This document shows positions 24,286 to 34,659 of a stretch of 64,000 nt of DNA, piece after piece. The stretch lies in the NCBI GenBank assembly GCA_963556255.1, contig OY744612.1, positions 19,158,557 through 19,222,556 on the forward strand, written 5' to 3'. The position numbers and the translations under genes were made by a program. The notes under the pieces are model-generated. The model was not told the origin of the DNA and did not search any database. It saw nothing but the letters and a program-made list of their open reading frames with translations. Every line of letters starts with the position of its first letter. The first letter of the stretch is position 1. The stretch is from Allolobophora icterica (taxonomy: Eukaryota > Annelida > Clitellata > Crassiclitellata > Lumbricidae).

Positions 24286-24582
24286 TTTCTCTTCTCATAT
24301 GTAGGAAACAATGACGATTGCAATCAGTGCATACGCTAATTCTGCAACGAACCGTTTCAACGCATCGAAACGCCCATCGTGCAATGTCGTATTTTAGTAG
24401 TCAGCGCCTGCACGTTGCTGCAGCTCAGCTAGCAGAGCCGTACGGACTTGTCGGTGTTATAGATGGTCCGACTTTTGGGCCTCCTAAACTATCTTTAGGC
24501 TTTATATCAATATAAAAAAATTAAAAAAATTTAAATAATGAAAGTGCGTGTACGACCGTACAATAATAAATTATTAGAAATA

Positions 24583-24589
24583 TATATAT

Positions 24590-24673
<84 letters not shown>
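24583..24673. repeat. (AT)n microsatellite
   Basis: AT dinucleotides with one phase slip near 24600. Confidence 0.97.
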
Positions 24674-24674
<1 letters not shown>

Positions 24675-24799
24675 CTATGATTTTATTCAGATGGTTGAAG
24701 TTTAAACTGATTGTTTTTAAGCGTCAGATAATATAGTAATTTAAAAAGGCATAAATCATAAACTTTGTATAACTGAATATAATATTTTTCATAAGTTGA

Positions 24800-24885
24800 T
24801 TGCGGGCCCGGCCCGGGCCCCTAAACAGCCGCCGGGCCCCTGGGCATTTGCCCCCCTGCCCCCCTCTCGGCGGGCCTGCATATAC
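24800..24885. mobile_element. GC-rich transposon end fragment
   Basis: Contains GGGCCCCTGGGCATTTGCCC, then CCCCTCTCGGCGGGCCTGCA. A close relative lies at 27385-27442 (CTGGGCCCCTGAGAATTAGC, then CTTTCGGCGGGCCTGC). Complete ends were not found. Confidence 0.4.
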
Positions 24886-24954
24886 TACAGAGTATCGATG
24901 GCGCTGAATAACTATAATATTAGTGAAGGACTTACTCAAGATCCCTACACAGCA

Positions 24955-25101
24955 ACTGTATGCCTTGGGCAAGGCTCGAACCCAGACTTACTCTCCGCGT
25001 TACAGGCCAAGCACTAACCAATCGGCTACCGTGACACCACAGTATAAATAATTACAAAACTGTAATTATTTATACTGTAATTATTTATACTGTGGTGACA
25101 C
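24955..25101 (-). mobile_element. tRNA-derived SINE with terminal foldback
   Basis: On the minus strand an A-box-like GGTAGCCGATTGGTTAG (25030-25014) and a B-box-like GGGTTCGAGCC (24983-24973) are spaced as in a tRNA. The same head (GTAGCCGATTGGTTAG) occurs at 34047-34062. Next to it GTGACACCACAGTATAAATA (25031 on) faces its reverse complement ending at 25101. A TAATTATTTATACTG unit is doubled in the right arm. Confidence 0.6.
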
Positions 25102-25948
25102 CCACTTTAATGATTTGAGCATTAATTATGAGACTGGCGCTATAGAAATTCTTAGATTATATTATAATAAATTTTCAGAATCCTAATACAATTGAACTGA
25201 CGTCATTCTGATTTCTCTTAGGCCTAATTAGCTACGGGAATCGATTCATTCGATAAGCAGCCATTACATTTAATCGCGGTTTTGCTATGAATAACGTTTT
25301 GTCTCGAGGTAGCCTAACGCTTTCGATTGCACATTCTTTAATTCCGCCGGTTGCGAAAATCGTAAGCTGATATTGAAATTTCTGATTTGTTTAATTGACG
25401 CTGCTCTTTACGCTGGTTGAAATCGTTGCATGTTACAGATAAAATTTCTTTACAATTAAGGATTGAATGATGATATTCGTTTATTGTTCATAAAGGGAAC
25501 TGGTTTTTAAGCGAAAAGTAATATTAACTAGTGGGTTTACAGTAGGGGCCTACAGTAGGGTCGTCGGAAAAGATGCTGGGATTGGCCACAAATGCGATAT
25601 TTAGCGAAAACTTAAGTTGATTGCTTATTAGGTTCTAGCTTAAGCGAATTAAATGTGCGAAAGATTTGAACCCAAATCATTTTGTCAGGCGAAAAATGTT
25701 CAGATTTTACAAAAACAAGTGGCGTGGATCTAATTAGGATAAGACTTTTTCTTATTTTTAAACAGTGATCAATTTATGATCGAATATGGATGATCGATTG
25801 AAAGATTAGAAGTCAGTTAATATTTGACTGTCTCCCGTCTGTCTCCAGAAAGCAGCAGTTCGCACAAGCAGCCATCATTTTGGCGCTTTGTTAGAAAAAG
25901 GCATTATGGGAGAACACAGCTTATGCGCTACATAAATACGAAATACGG
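25102..25948. other. intergenic, no gene seen
   Basis: AT-rich, without recognisable coding or repeat structure. Confidence 0.4.
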
Positions 25949-26197
25949 ATGAGACCAAAGATGTTAATGCCGTACAGGCTCAAATATGATTGGATCCGGC
26001 ACATCTTTGTCGAACGCCAGTGATGTGCCGAAGCCAATCATATTTGAGCCTGTACTCGACACTGCGATGTGATTGGTAATTATTAATAAAGATCACTGTA
26101 ATTGGCTTGCGATAGCCAAAGAGGGCATTATGGGAGTTTCGTTCAGTCTCAACCAAGGATATTAATAAGTCACTTCTTAACATCTTTGGTCTCATCC
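25949..26197. mobile_element. nested inverted-repeat element
   Basis: The outer arms GATGAGACCAAAGATGTTAA (25949 on) and TTAACATCTTTGGTCTCATC (ending near 26196) are perfect inverted repeats. Inside, 25973-26005 and 26022-26054 are 33-bp inverted arms with two mismatches and a 16-base loop. GGCATTATGGGAG occurs at about 25900 and again at about 26127. It resembles a MITE, but no target duplication was found. Confidence 0.6.
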
Positions 26198-27255
26198 TTA
26201 TTTCAAAAGCTAGTGTGATGGCAATCTTGGAGTAAACGATTATATTAAGCATCGTTGTCCTATTTGAATAAAAATTTAGCTTTAGAGTAGCGATTTAGAA
26301 ATTTGGAGTTTACGATTACGATTAGTTCATTGCGTGGGATTTACGGAGGCGATCGCCGGCTAATTTGCTGCGGTTTGTCACTATAAACAATAAACGAATA
26401 TCATCATCATCATGAAAATGAGCAGTCTCCATGACAGAAGGAATTGTGGGATGCATGGAGAACCTAGCTGACGCATAGATTTCTAGGATGTGTGCCGCGT
26501 TATAGGTTTGATAACGCGTGTGTATATTTTTTAAAATATTCTTTAAAATTAACAACCGAAAGCGAACCGCACATTGGTGAACAAGTATAGGAAAAATAAA
26601 ACAGAAGTAATTAGAAGACAATTATTTTTGAAAAAAAGGAGTATGGTAATAACTACTCTGAAGGATTGGTTACAAGTAAGTTTTTCCAATTATTTCAGCT
26701 CGTGTTTCGTATGGCGGGAAGAAGAATATACAATTACCTACAAAGTGCGAGGATTGTTGTGCACGAATAAAACCAGTAATGCTTAACAACGAAGAAACCC
26801 AGAAAATAAAGACAACAAATCACGTTATAGACCGAAAAAACACGATAGAAGATGAGGTATTATAAAGCACATGGTTATCTTTTTTCGAAATTCTTTATTA
26901 TATATATAGAAATGTGATTATTATATATAGAAATGTGAAATTCTTGATCTTTTTCAATCAACAACTGGAAATCTAAATGTATGATCAGTTTGATCGTTTT
27001 AAATTTATTACACAACCATAATGTTGTTTGCCTTGTTTTATAAGATTTTATAAGATAAGGTCTGTGTGCGTATTTGTACATAAATTGGCCATATTTATTT
27101 TACAATAAACGCCGATGGAATAAGAAAAATTGTATGGATTGCTAGTTTATTAGCAATAAATTTAAAAAAAATTCTTATGTTTTCTGTTACAGCTGCTACA
27201 GAAATTGCCGAGCATGCATATCTGTCTCCGAGGAAGGCCTCTCAAGAACCTATGG
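26198..27255. other. intergenic, no gene seen
   Basis: AT-rich. Includes a small tandem duplication around TATATATAGAAATGTGA (26897-26939) and (ATC)n at 26400-26415. Confidence 0.4.
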
Positions 27256-27442
27256 TGCATAGGCGTAGGGGAGATTTCAGCGGCGGGGGGTCAAGATTTT
27301 ATTTCTGCCCGAAAAAAATCCGAGTAATTGCCATGGCGTCGTGCATTTATAGTCACTGTAGACGTGACGTCTCTCTAGAACAGCCCAAAAAGTCCCTGGG
27401 CCCCTGAGAATTAGCCTCCTCTGCCCCCCTTTCGGCGGGCCT
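27256..27442. mobile_element. transposon fragments with GGCGTAGGGG and GGCGGGCCTGC ends
   Basis: GCATAGGCGTAGGGGAGATTT, shortened here to its GGCGTAGG core, with TTTCTGCCCGAAAAAA resembles in reverse the block at 28600-28695 (TTGCCCGAAAAACAG...CCTACGCCTATGC). The right part resembles 24800-24885. It lies directly beside the hAT N-terminal relic and may have broken it. Confidence 0.4.
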
Positions 27443-27765
27443 GCTCTTAAACCATTTAGGATTAAAATCCCATCGAGTTCCTTCACGTCCGATTCTTTTT
27501 GGACAATACTCTTTGAGCATTGGTTGGTTTGGGCAAGGCTGGCCATCCTTCATTACATCACCGCTAGAGGGAGTGTTGAAGTTCTCATTCTCAGACTCAG
27601 GTAGGTCAGCATCCTCTTCATCAAAACTTGAACTTTCACTATTTAACATTTAACATTTTTACTCTGGTGATTTTTACCATGCTGATCTGCGTAGTCTGAA
27701 TCCTTACCACATTCACTGCACGTAACACGCTGTCGATACCTTCGTTTTCGCGAAGGTTCGGCCAT
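27443..27765 (-). pseudogene. N-terminal relic of a hAT/ZMYM-type transposase with C2H2 finger
   Basis: The ATG at 27765 begins MAEPSRKRRYRQRV, then C-S-E-C...H-G-K-N-H (a C2H2 finger). A stop follows, caused by a doubled GTTAAAT (about 27650). In the next frame come an acidic stretch (FDEEDADLPESENENF) and EYCPKRIGREGTRWDFNPKW, which resembles the start of the TTF zinc-finger region. The remainder is cut off by the GC-rich fragment at 27442. Confidence 0.5.
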
Positions 27766-28386
27766 TACAAAGTTAAAATTCTAACTTGATAACTGATGCT
27801 AACAATTAACACTTAGTTTTGAGTCATAAATTCACAACTAAGTAAATATCAAACATGAAAGAAATGTCTGCACACAACGCTGACTTCCCGACCTGCACGC
27901 CGAAAAGTGGAGTGCAACAGAACTTTAACTTATTTCTTTACTGAAGCCGGTATCCAGCCCACATGTTGGATGCTCTAAGTAGGTAAGTAACTAAGTAACT
28001 AATTATTTAGTAAATCATTGAATAAAGCTGTAAATGCTGTCGCGTCTCTCTAAACCCTGTCGTGGCCTATTATAGAGAGCGCGACGTATTCAATCTCGGA
28101 CCAAAGGAGGTTGTTAGAGTTTTAATGTAATAACCTACATATTATACAGATTACATTATACGTAGCAATCTCTGTCGTTTCTATCTATCCCAGTTACTCT
28201 TCCAAGTCAGTCTGACCCGTGTTCCCTGTCCCACAACCTTTGTGTTCCCCTCCCCTCCTCCACGATCCCTTGTATCGCCCCCATCAGTCTTGCTAAGCTG
28301 ACTAAAGGCCGGTAGGGTGAAACGCAGGCAGGCAGATAGGTGCCCAGATTACACACCACTCGGCCTCTGGGGTGATTACGGCGAAG

Positions 28387-29204
28387 GGGCGGATGGAGGG
28401 TACTCTTCGGTTGATGTGGCCTCCTGTGAGATGTGATATAGTTTGAGGCATCTGCTGTTCTTCCATCACCACGCTGTGCTGGCCGTTTCTGTCATAGGCC
28501 AAGTCGGGAGACGAAGCCGTGAAAACTGCTATACTGGTTTGCGAGCTAGTAGTAGCTACTAATAGTCTAATACTATTCCGATTCGGGCAAATTGTTCAGC
28601 ATATTTCCCGGTGCCTACTTGCCCGAAAAACAGGAATGCCCGAAATTTGGGGGGGGCGCTTGCCCCCCTTGACCCCCCGCCTCCTACGCCTATGCTATGG
28701 TGTTGTGGTAATTGTCATTGTAATTACTTTATAACTAAGTTGTATTTATAATTGTAATTATGACAGTTTATATAGCATCATCAGTGGCAAGCTACGGGCG
28801 GATGGAGGGTACTCTTCGGTTGATGTGGCCTCCTGTGAGATGTGATATAGTTTGAGGCATCTGCTGTTCTTCCATCACCACGCTGTGCTGGCCGTTTCTG
28901 TCATAGGCCAAGTCGGGAGACGAAGCCGTGAAAACTGCTATACTGGTTTGCGAGCTAGTAGTAGCTACTAATAGTCTAATACTATTCCGATTCGGGCAAA
29001 TTGTTCAGCATATTTCCCGGTGCCTACTTGCCCGAAAAACAGGAATGCCCGAAATTTGGGGGGGGCGCTTGCCCCCCTTGACCCCCCGCCTCCTACGCCT
29101 ATGCTATGGTGTTGTGGTAATTGTCATTGTAATTACTTTATAACTAAGTTGTATTTATAATTGTAATTATGACAGTTTATATAGCATCATCAGTGGCAAG
29201 CTAC
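28387..29204. repeat. tandem duplication, 2 x 409 bp, apparently identical
   Basis: 28387-28795 and 28796-29204 match base for base as far as I read. Each unit contains a relic of the TTGCCCGAAAAACAG...CCTACGCCTATGC repeat and a (TAATTG)n-like stretch. It is either a very recent duplication or an assembly error. Confidence 0.93.
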
Positions 29205-29590
29205 TTCTAAGGTGCTCTAGCCCTGTGCAGCATTATCAGGCACAGTGTAAAGTACCCTAGAAGTAGCTTATTACTGCTGATGTTATATAAATTGGCATTC
29301 AACCGATTAATTAGCTTTATATTTTCTATTGTAGAATACTCTGTTATCCCATTCTCGGAAGCCTGTGAAGAATAATACAGACTTCGGAAACTGTGAAAGG
29401 GACAAACTGAAGATCTCAAGCTGCAGCGTTTGAGAAAGGCAATGCCAGCTAGTGGGAATCCAACATAGACAAAGCTTCTGGACCGAGCTGTAGCAGTATT
29501 CATATGAGGGATCATCAGGAGTCCATGGGCAGCAGAGTGAAGGGTGCCACAACCCTGTATACCGAAATGCAGAAGTTCGTAAGTCAACTA
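29205..29590 (-). mobile_element. LINE 3' end (RT C-terminus relic)
   Basis: Minus-strand fragments MNTATARSRSFVYVGFP and, in the neighbouring frame, SWHCLSQTLQLEIFSLSLSQ correspond to the conserved VGxxxWNSLPxxLR region near the end of CR1/L2-type reverse transcriptases. They are frameshifted. Confidence 0.5.
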
Positions 29591-29925
29591 AAGCACCAAA
29601 AGTAATTGAGTTTGAGTTTATAAAGTTTGAATCGAGTACATTACTTTAAAACGTCATAGACTGGAATGCAAGAAACACTAGCTTAGAAAAATAACAAATG
29701 ACTTAATTGAAGAAAAGCGTACATGAACTTGCAAACTTAATATTGATGCAACGTATGATTCATGAGGAGAGGAAGAGGAAGCTTATAACCATCCCCGCTA
29801 CCTGGTTTTGAAACATCTGGATATCTAATCGAGCTCTTCTCCTGGACTCGCCATGCATTAAATTGTATTTCTGCATGACCTTGTGCATTAAAAAAAAATT
29901 TTAATGACAGTAGTAATAATAGTAT

Positions 29926-31241
29926 GGGGTCATTGCATAATTACGTAACGCTTGAGGGTGGGTGGGTGGGGTCCTTGAAAACGTTACGAAACGTTACGTG
30001 GGTGGGTGGGTGTATGGAGGTGAACGTTACGTAACGCTTTTACCAAAAGTTTAGTTATAAATGAATTTTAAATTAACATCGAATGACACCTTAGACAGGA
30101 TGTGATCGCATTGAAACTTCGTGTCATTGATTTAAAAGTTAACTAAAAACAAGCAATAGTATAAATCAACACTAAGTTAGTGTTTAAAACACTGTCACGG
30201 TGCAATCAATTTCAAACTTATTGAATATTATGTGCCATTGATTGAAACCTGAGGATAAATTAAAATTTGACCAAACCGGTTTTTACCATTTCCTCGAGTT
30301 TTTCAGCACACTGAATTTGGGATTAAAGCATTGCCGCGAAGGATCCAATACCAGCAGATCGTCATTTTTGCAAACTTCCTCTTCAAGATACTCACCCGAA
30401 TATTACGAATTAAATAAACTCAGACAGCCGTACCCAATTGATCTATATTGTCCATCTGCCTCAATGGATGATTTGCAAAAGAGACAATGCGGTATGAATT
30501 TTCCAACTGTTGTCGCCAAGACAAATCATTCCCGCGACTGTCGTAGACAAAAACCGAAATTAACCGAAGTACCGACAGTTCCCGAAGTAGCCGAAGAAGA
30601 TCCGGCAGCAGACACCAGCAAAAGTTCAGATCAACATTCTGTTATCCCGTTTGTGTGAACCTGAAACCGCTGTTCGAATTGTTTGGATCTTTCATAGTTT
30701 TACCGTCGGGAGAACATTGTAATTCTCCTTGGATTGCTGACCTCGAAGAACCACTTTAAGGCATATTTTACTTAGTGGACAAAAATTTAAACATTGAAAA
30801 TTGATGCCCGACAAAACTGAGCAATATCTGTATCAATAATTATCGAAATGCTCAGACTAAGCAAATAATTAGTTCATCTTAATTTTGATTAATTATTAAT
30901 AAGCAATTGCAATAGTCCATGAAACTTTTCAGCAGTGTAAAACTTTGACGTAAAACTTTAAAAAACAAAATAATTTGCATTTCAAACATGACTGTCATTT
31001 AGATAAAGAAAACGTTCTGTATATTTTAGGCCTATTATCAAATTCTTATTAATCACGTACTATAATAAATTCGCTATATAATATGAATTATAATTGCGCG
31101 ATCACGTAGTAAATCAAAAATGATTTTTCGTTACGTAACGCTGCGGAGGGTGGGTCTAGGGAAACGTTACGAAGCGTTACAGGGTGGGTGGGTTGTTCAA
31201 AAACGGTCATTTTCGGCGTTACGTAATTATGCAATGACCCC
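29926..31241. mobile_element. DNA transposon with 26-bp perfect terminal inverted repeats
   Basis: The left end GGGGTCATTGCATAATTACG and its reverse complement at the right end match over 26 bp. Subterminal GGGTGGGTGGG and ACGTTACG(T) words recur in inverted arrangement at both ends (29940-30040 and 31125-31220). TAT flanks both sides (29923-29925 and 31242-31244). A 3-bp duplication with GGG ends would fit PIF/Harbinger, tentatively. The interior lacks a recognisable transposase. Confidence 0.75.
30242..30658 (+). CDS. hypothetical 138-residue open frame inside the 29926-31241 element
   Basis: Open from a non-ATG codon. The first ATG lies near 30464, which would leave about 65 residues. It has a Cys/Arg-rich stretch (HSRDCRRQKPKL) and an acidic Pro/Glu tail (EVPTVPEVAEEDPAADTSKS). 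No family was recognised. It may be a captured exon or chance. Confidence 0.25.
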   Translation: MKPEDKLKFDQTGFYHFLEFFSTLNLGLKHCREGSNTSRSSFLQTSSSRYSPEYYELNKLRQPYPIDLYCPSASMDDLQKRQCGMNFPTVVAKTNHSRDCRRQKPKLTEVPTVPEVAEEDPAADTSKSSDQHSVIPFV

Positions 31242-32249
31242 TATGTTAAATTGTTTGCTAGGGATTAATTGTAAATCAACAGATTGGAGGTTAATGCTGC
31301 TAATTTAGTAAATGTTTGTTGTCTGTCGCTTTCAGTTGCCTAGGAAGCCATTCCAAAAGGTAAACAGATTATGATTCGTACTTGATTTTAAAAGCGGCTA
31401 AATTCAGAACTGTTGCATGTTGGACATGTTGTCAGTTTTGTTGACTGGTCCATATGTAATGGTTTTTAATTCAGATATTGTCTGAAGTCCATTTCAAACG
31501 AAGTGAAATTTCTTAGAGCAGAAATTGTGAGTACTGCATGTTGTTTTTAAGTGAGGTTCTCTTCTGTAGGACCCTGACTGTTGATTTTTTATTATTATAA
31601 TGATTTCACTGCTTCCATATTCAATAATTATGTAACAAAATGAAAATTGTTGAAATGTGCTAGCCCTCTGCATTAAAATGCAGTTCTTCCTTTTATTCTC
31701 AGGAACTTTGTGTCTTTTAAAAGCAGAAAATTAATGCTGTAAGTAGGGACCTGCGAATCGCAAATTTTCAATCGAATCGGGGGTAAAGGTTCGAATTCGA
31801 ATCGAATCTCAAATCGAATCAGAGGGTATCAGTTCGATATTCATGAAGCTTGATTGCACAGGCGTACCATAGTATCAATATATCAATAACTTGTCTGCAG
31901 TTTAAAATCAATTAAACTAAACATTAAGCTAATTAACCGAATTAAAATAACACAAATAATTTATAAATAAGTTAAGTTAGTAAGTATATTCTTTATTGTA
32001 CCAATTGCATGACCGCACTTTGGTGTACATACATCTAAGCGGAGTATAACCAGAGCTTCTCATTTGAGGCGAGCGAGCGAGCGATCACTCCCCGTGGTCG
32101 CTCGCCTAGCAAAGGTCCCGGCGAGCGGATAATCGCTGGCCTAGCCGAAGGCGTCGCACCGTCGGTCGTCGCTCGATGAGTTTAAGTTAGACTCCAAGAC
32201 GATCGACGGAACTGGAGCCAGACCATTATTTTATTTACCTAATATACAT

Positions 32250-32470
32250 TAACTAGTGTATTTGCCCGTCATAATTATGACGGCATTATCTAGTGTTGGA
32301 GTATTAACCCGTCATATTATGACGTCATATTATAGGCCTATATGTGTCGTTGGTTAAAATGCTGAGATCACCGTCGTCAAGAGCGCCGTCAAGACGGCAG
32401 TACAAACGGCTTCTGTTCACAATAGAACAGAAGCTGTTTGTGACGTAGCGTTTATCGTCGGACGGACACC
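32250..32470 (+). repeat. hairpin-bearing dispersed repeat (partner at 43095-43280)
   Basis: It runs from ACTAGTGTATTTGCCCGTCA through AAATGCTGAGATCACCGTCG to a hairpin (AAACGGCTTCTGTTC facing GAACAGAAGCTGTTT) and GTGACGTAGCG. The same order is present in reverse at 43095-43280. Confidence 0.75.
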
Positions 32471-32514
32471 GTATAGATATTATATATTATTATATATTAT
32501 TATATAATATTATA

Positions 32515-32580
32515 TTATATTGGAGCGCTCCTGAGTAGATAACCTTGAAGGGGCGCTATATAAAAGCTCATTAATAATAA
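32515..32580 (+). mobile_element. LINE 3' tail
   Basis: GGAGCGCTCCTGAGTAGATA...GGGGCGCTATATAAA with (TAA)n matches the 3' ends at 17745 and 41905. Confidence 0.5.
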
Positions 32581-33159
32581 TATGTATAGATTTACTTACT
32601 TGCAGCAGTGGTGAATGCGTGCCGTGACCTAATGACTACTGAGTGATCACTCTAATTTCGTGCAATATGATTGGCCATAACAACACGGTCGACACCTCAC
32701 GTCGCGTGACATCATTCGTAAAGTCACTAATTATATGCAGCTATAGGGCCTACGAATACGATACACAAAATACGCTGTAGGGCCCACACAAAAGCTTAGG
32801 GGTCGACCGCGCAATAAACCCTTTTCTTGCCAGAGGGTTTGCTGTTGTCGCGAGCTGCCGTTACACGCAGAAATTTGACAACCAATCCACGCACAGTAAG
32901 CAATTAAAACAATTAGTTTACAACGAAGTGTGTCAAGGGCTAATCTTTTTTCGCAAAAATGATTCAAAATTTTCGAATTGAATCGAATACCGCCGTCTGA
33001 TTCGTTTTCGAATCGAATATCGAAGCTTCGCAGGTCCCTAACTGTAAGGCCGGAAGGTATTGTATTGTGGAAATTATATACCAGATTTTTTATTAAATTG
33101 TTTGGAAAGTTCGTGTCTAAGCCGGGGAGGGTTTGTCAGTCGTAATTTGGGAGTGGTTG

Positions 33160-33345
33160 AAAGAAGCTGGGGACATTTCCAGATTTTGTGGCAGTCTTCC
33201 TCTCTGACTTACGGACTGATCGTCTGGATATTTGGCCAATTACAGCTTGGTTTTAGTGCACCATCTGTTGATGCCTTGTGCATTAGACATCGGCGTGATA
33301 GAAGTTATCCATTACAATTACAATTTCTCCAAACTAGCTTGGCAT
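33160..33345 (+). mobile_element. L2-like LINE 3' untranslated end
   Basis: CTTACGGACTGATCGTCTGG...GTTGATGCCTTGTGCATTAG...TAGAAGTTAT with (ATTACA)n closely matches the end of the plus-strand LINE relic at 44230-44735. Confidence 0.65.
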
Positions 33346-34039
33346 ACCCCGGTAGCTTCTTTTATAGAAAATAATAATTTAGCACAATAAATTGTTGAGC
33401 TATTTCATGTACTAGCGATAATAACAAGTTGTTTCTTTTATATTTCAGAATCCTCCCAGTCAGAAACTAAAGAAGGTAATTTTTTAGAAGAATTCTTCAA
33501 AAACCTTTGATATAAAATACTTAAAGATGAAAGGGATAATTTCAGTGCCAGATATTTTATGCTGAGCAACAATTCATTTTTTTACTATATTTAGTGTCTG
33601 TAGGAACTGAACTAGAAATTTTTGATTTCTTCAGGTACTTTTATAATAAATTGTCTAGGATGGAAATTACATTTTGCAAGGAATTGTATGTCTTGAGTAG
33701 CACTGAAAATTTATTCTTGCCAGCAACGCTAAAAAGTCGTTCCTGTTGACATGAGAAGGGAGTGACATAAGTATTTGATTTCTTCAAGAATTTACAAAAT
33801 ATATTGCTTATGTTATCTTGTTCTCAGCTTCAGACTTGCCTTTTAAAAATTATTTGGCCTCCATAGTCTTCCTCCATGTCTTTGCCAAACATTTATTTAT
33901 TGAGTAATAATGAAAAATTTATTTTTGCTAACAACACTAAAAAACTTGTATTTATTACATTTCAGGTGCTGAGAACTGGAAGAAGAAGAAGAAGATGAAA
34001 GACAATTTTCTCCAGAAATTATGCGTCGAAAACAGCCAT
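33346..34039. other. no assembled gene; two exon-like segments
   Basis: TATATTTCAG then a 27-base segment then GTAATT near 33449-33475, and TACATTTCAG near 33964, look like splice-flanked exons. No reading frame links them. The downstream sequences contain recurring ATGAAAG...TTTTCTCCAGAAATTAT words also seen near 38222 and 38410. Confidence 0.25.
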
Positions 34040-34110
34040 TTTGGGCACAGTAGCCGATTGGTTAGATCGCTTGACATGTCGTGCGGAGAGTACGAGTTCC
34101 ATGTTCCACA
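34040..34110 (+). mobile_element. tRNA-derived SINE head
   Basis: AGTAGCCGATTGGTTAG and GCGGAGAGTACGAGTTCC match the head of the minus-strand SINE at 24955-25030. Confidence 0.5.
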
Positions 34111-34348
34111 TATTCTCCCCTGCAGAAAATGGTAATTACGTGATTTATTTTTATAAAACTGGATATTAATTTAAGGTGAAAGTGACTATTTATTTGCAAG
34201 AAATTGCCACTTGTTGGATAGTTGTGGTTGCACTTCTTGTTAGACAGATGCCTTGTGACTGATGGCATCTATAAAATTTTATTAATAAGTCAACATGCAC
34301 TGTAAATTCTTTTCACATGGCAAGAATCTGTATGATTCTTTGATTCAC

Positions 34349-34650
34349 ATGATGAGGTTGCACGATAGTCTAGTGGTTAGCGTGCTGGACTGTCAACTGA
34401 GAGGTTGGGGCTTCAAATCCCCGTCGGTGCAGAATTGTATCGAGATTTCTGTTCCACGTGTGTGCCTCTTGCCAACTCAGCTATGCGAGTACACTGACTG
34501 TACACTGTTACTGGGAAGATCAGACGGCGATGGAGAGGACTGGCCACCTGCCTTCATATGCCGAGGCTGAGAAAATGAAGGCACTAGCATTCATACCCGT
34601 GGCTGCCTCTCAGGCTAGCTTAATGGTCTGCTCTTCTTCTTCTGCATGAT
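34349..34650 (+). mobile_element. tRNA-Asp-like SINE
   Basis: 34358-34434 resembles a tRNA. TGCAC pairs with GTGCA as the acceptor, the A box is TAGTCTAGTGG (34366-34376), the anticodon loop CTGTCAA has GTC, and the B box region is GCTTCAAATCCCC. The anticodon stem has two mismatches. A non-tRNA body of about 200 bp follows. It is therefore a SINE or decayed tRNA copy rather than a working gene. Confidence 0.6.
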
Positions 34651-34659
34651 GTATGAAGT

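Larger units (their letters stand above)
31744..33040. mobile_element. hAT-type non-autonomous element with nested repeats (1297 bp)
   Basis: The ends TAGGGACCTGCGAA and TTCGCAGGTCCCTA are perfect 14-bp inverted repeats. They are flanked by GCTGTAAG (31736-31743) and ACTGTAAG (33041-33048), an 8-bp duplication with one change. Subterminal regions are packed with CGAATCGAAT words. Inside lie a LINE/SINE tail (31985-32040), a GAGCGAGCGAGCGA inverted segment (32070-32110), a hairpin-bearing repeat (32250-32470) and a LINE 3' tail (32515-32580). Confidence 0.88.

Noticed and set aside
28519..29143. Two identical 71-residue proteins as a gene pair
   Set aside because: They lie in the exact 409-bp tandem duplication over transposon-derived sequence and resemble no family.
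34358..34434. Functional tRNA-Asp gene
   Set aside because: The anticodon stem has two mismatches and a SINE body follows.
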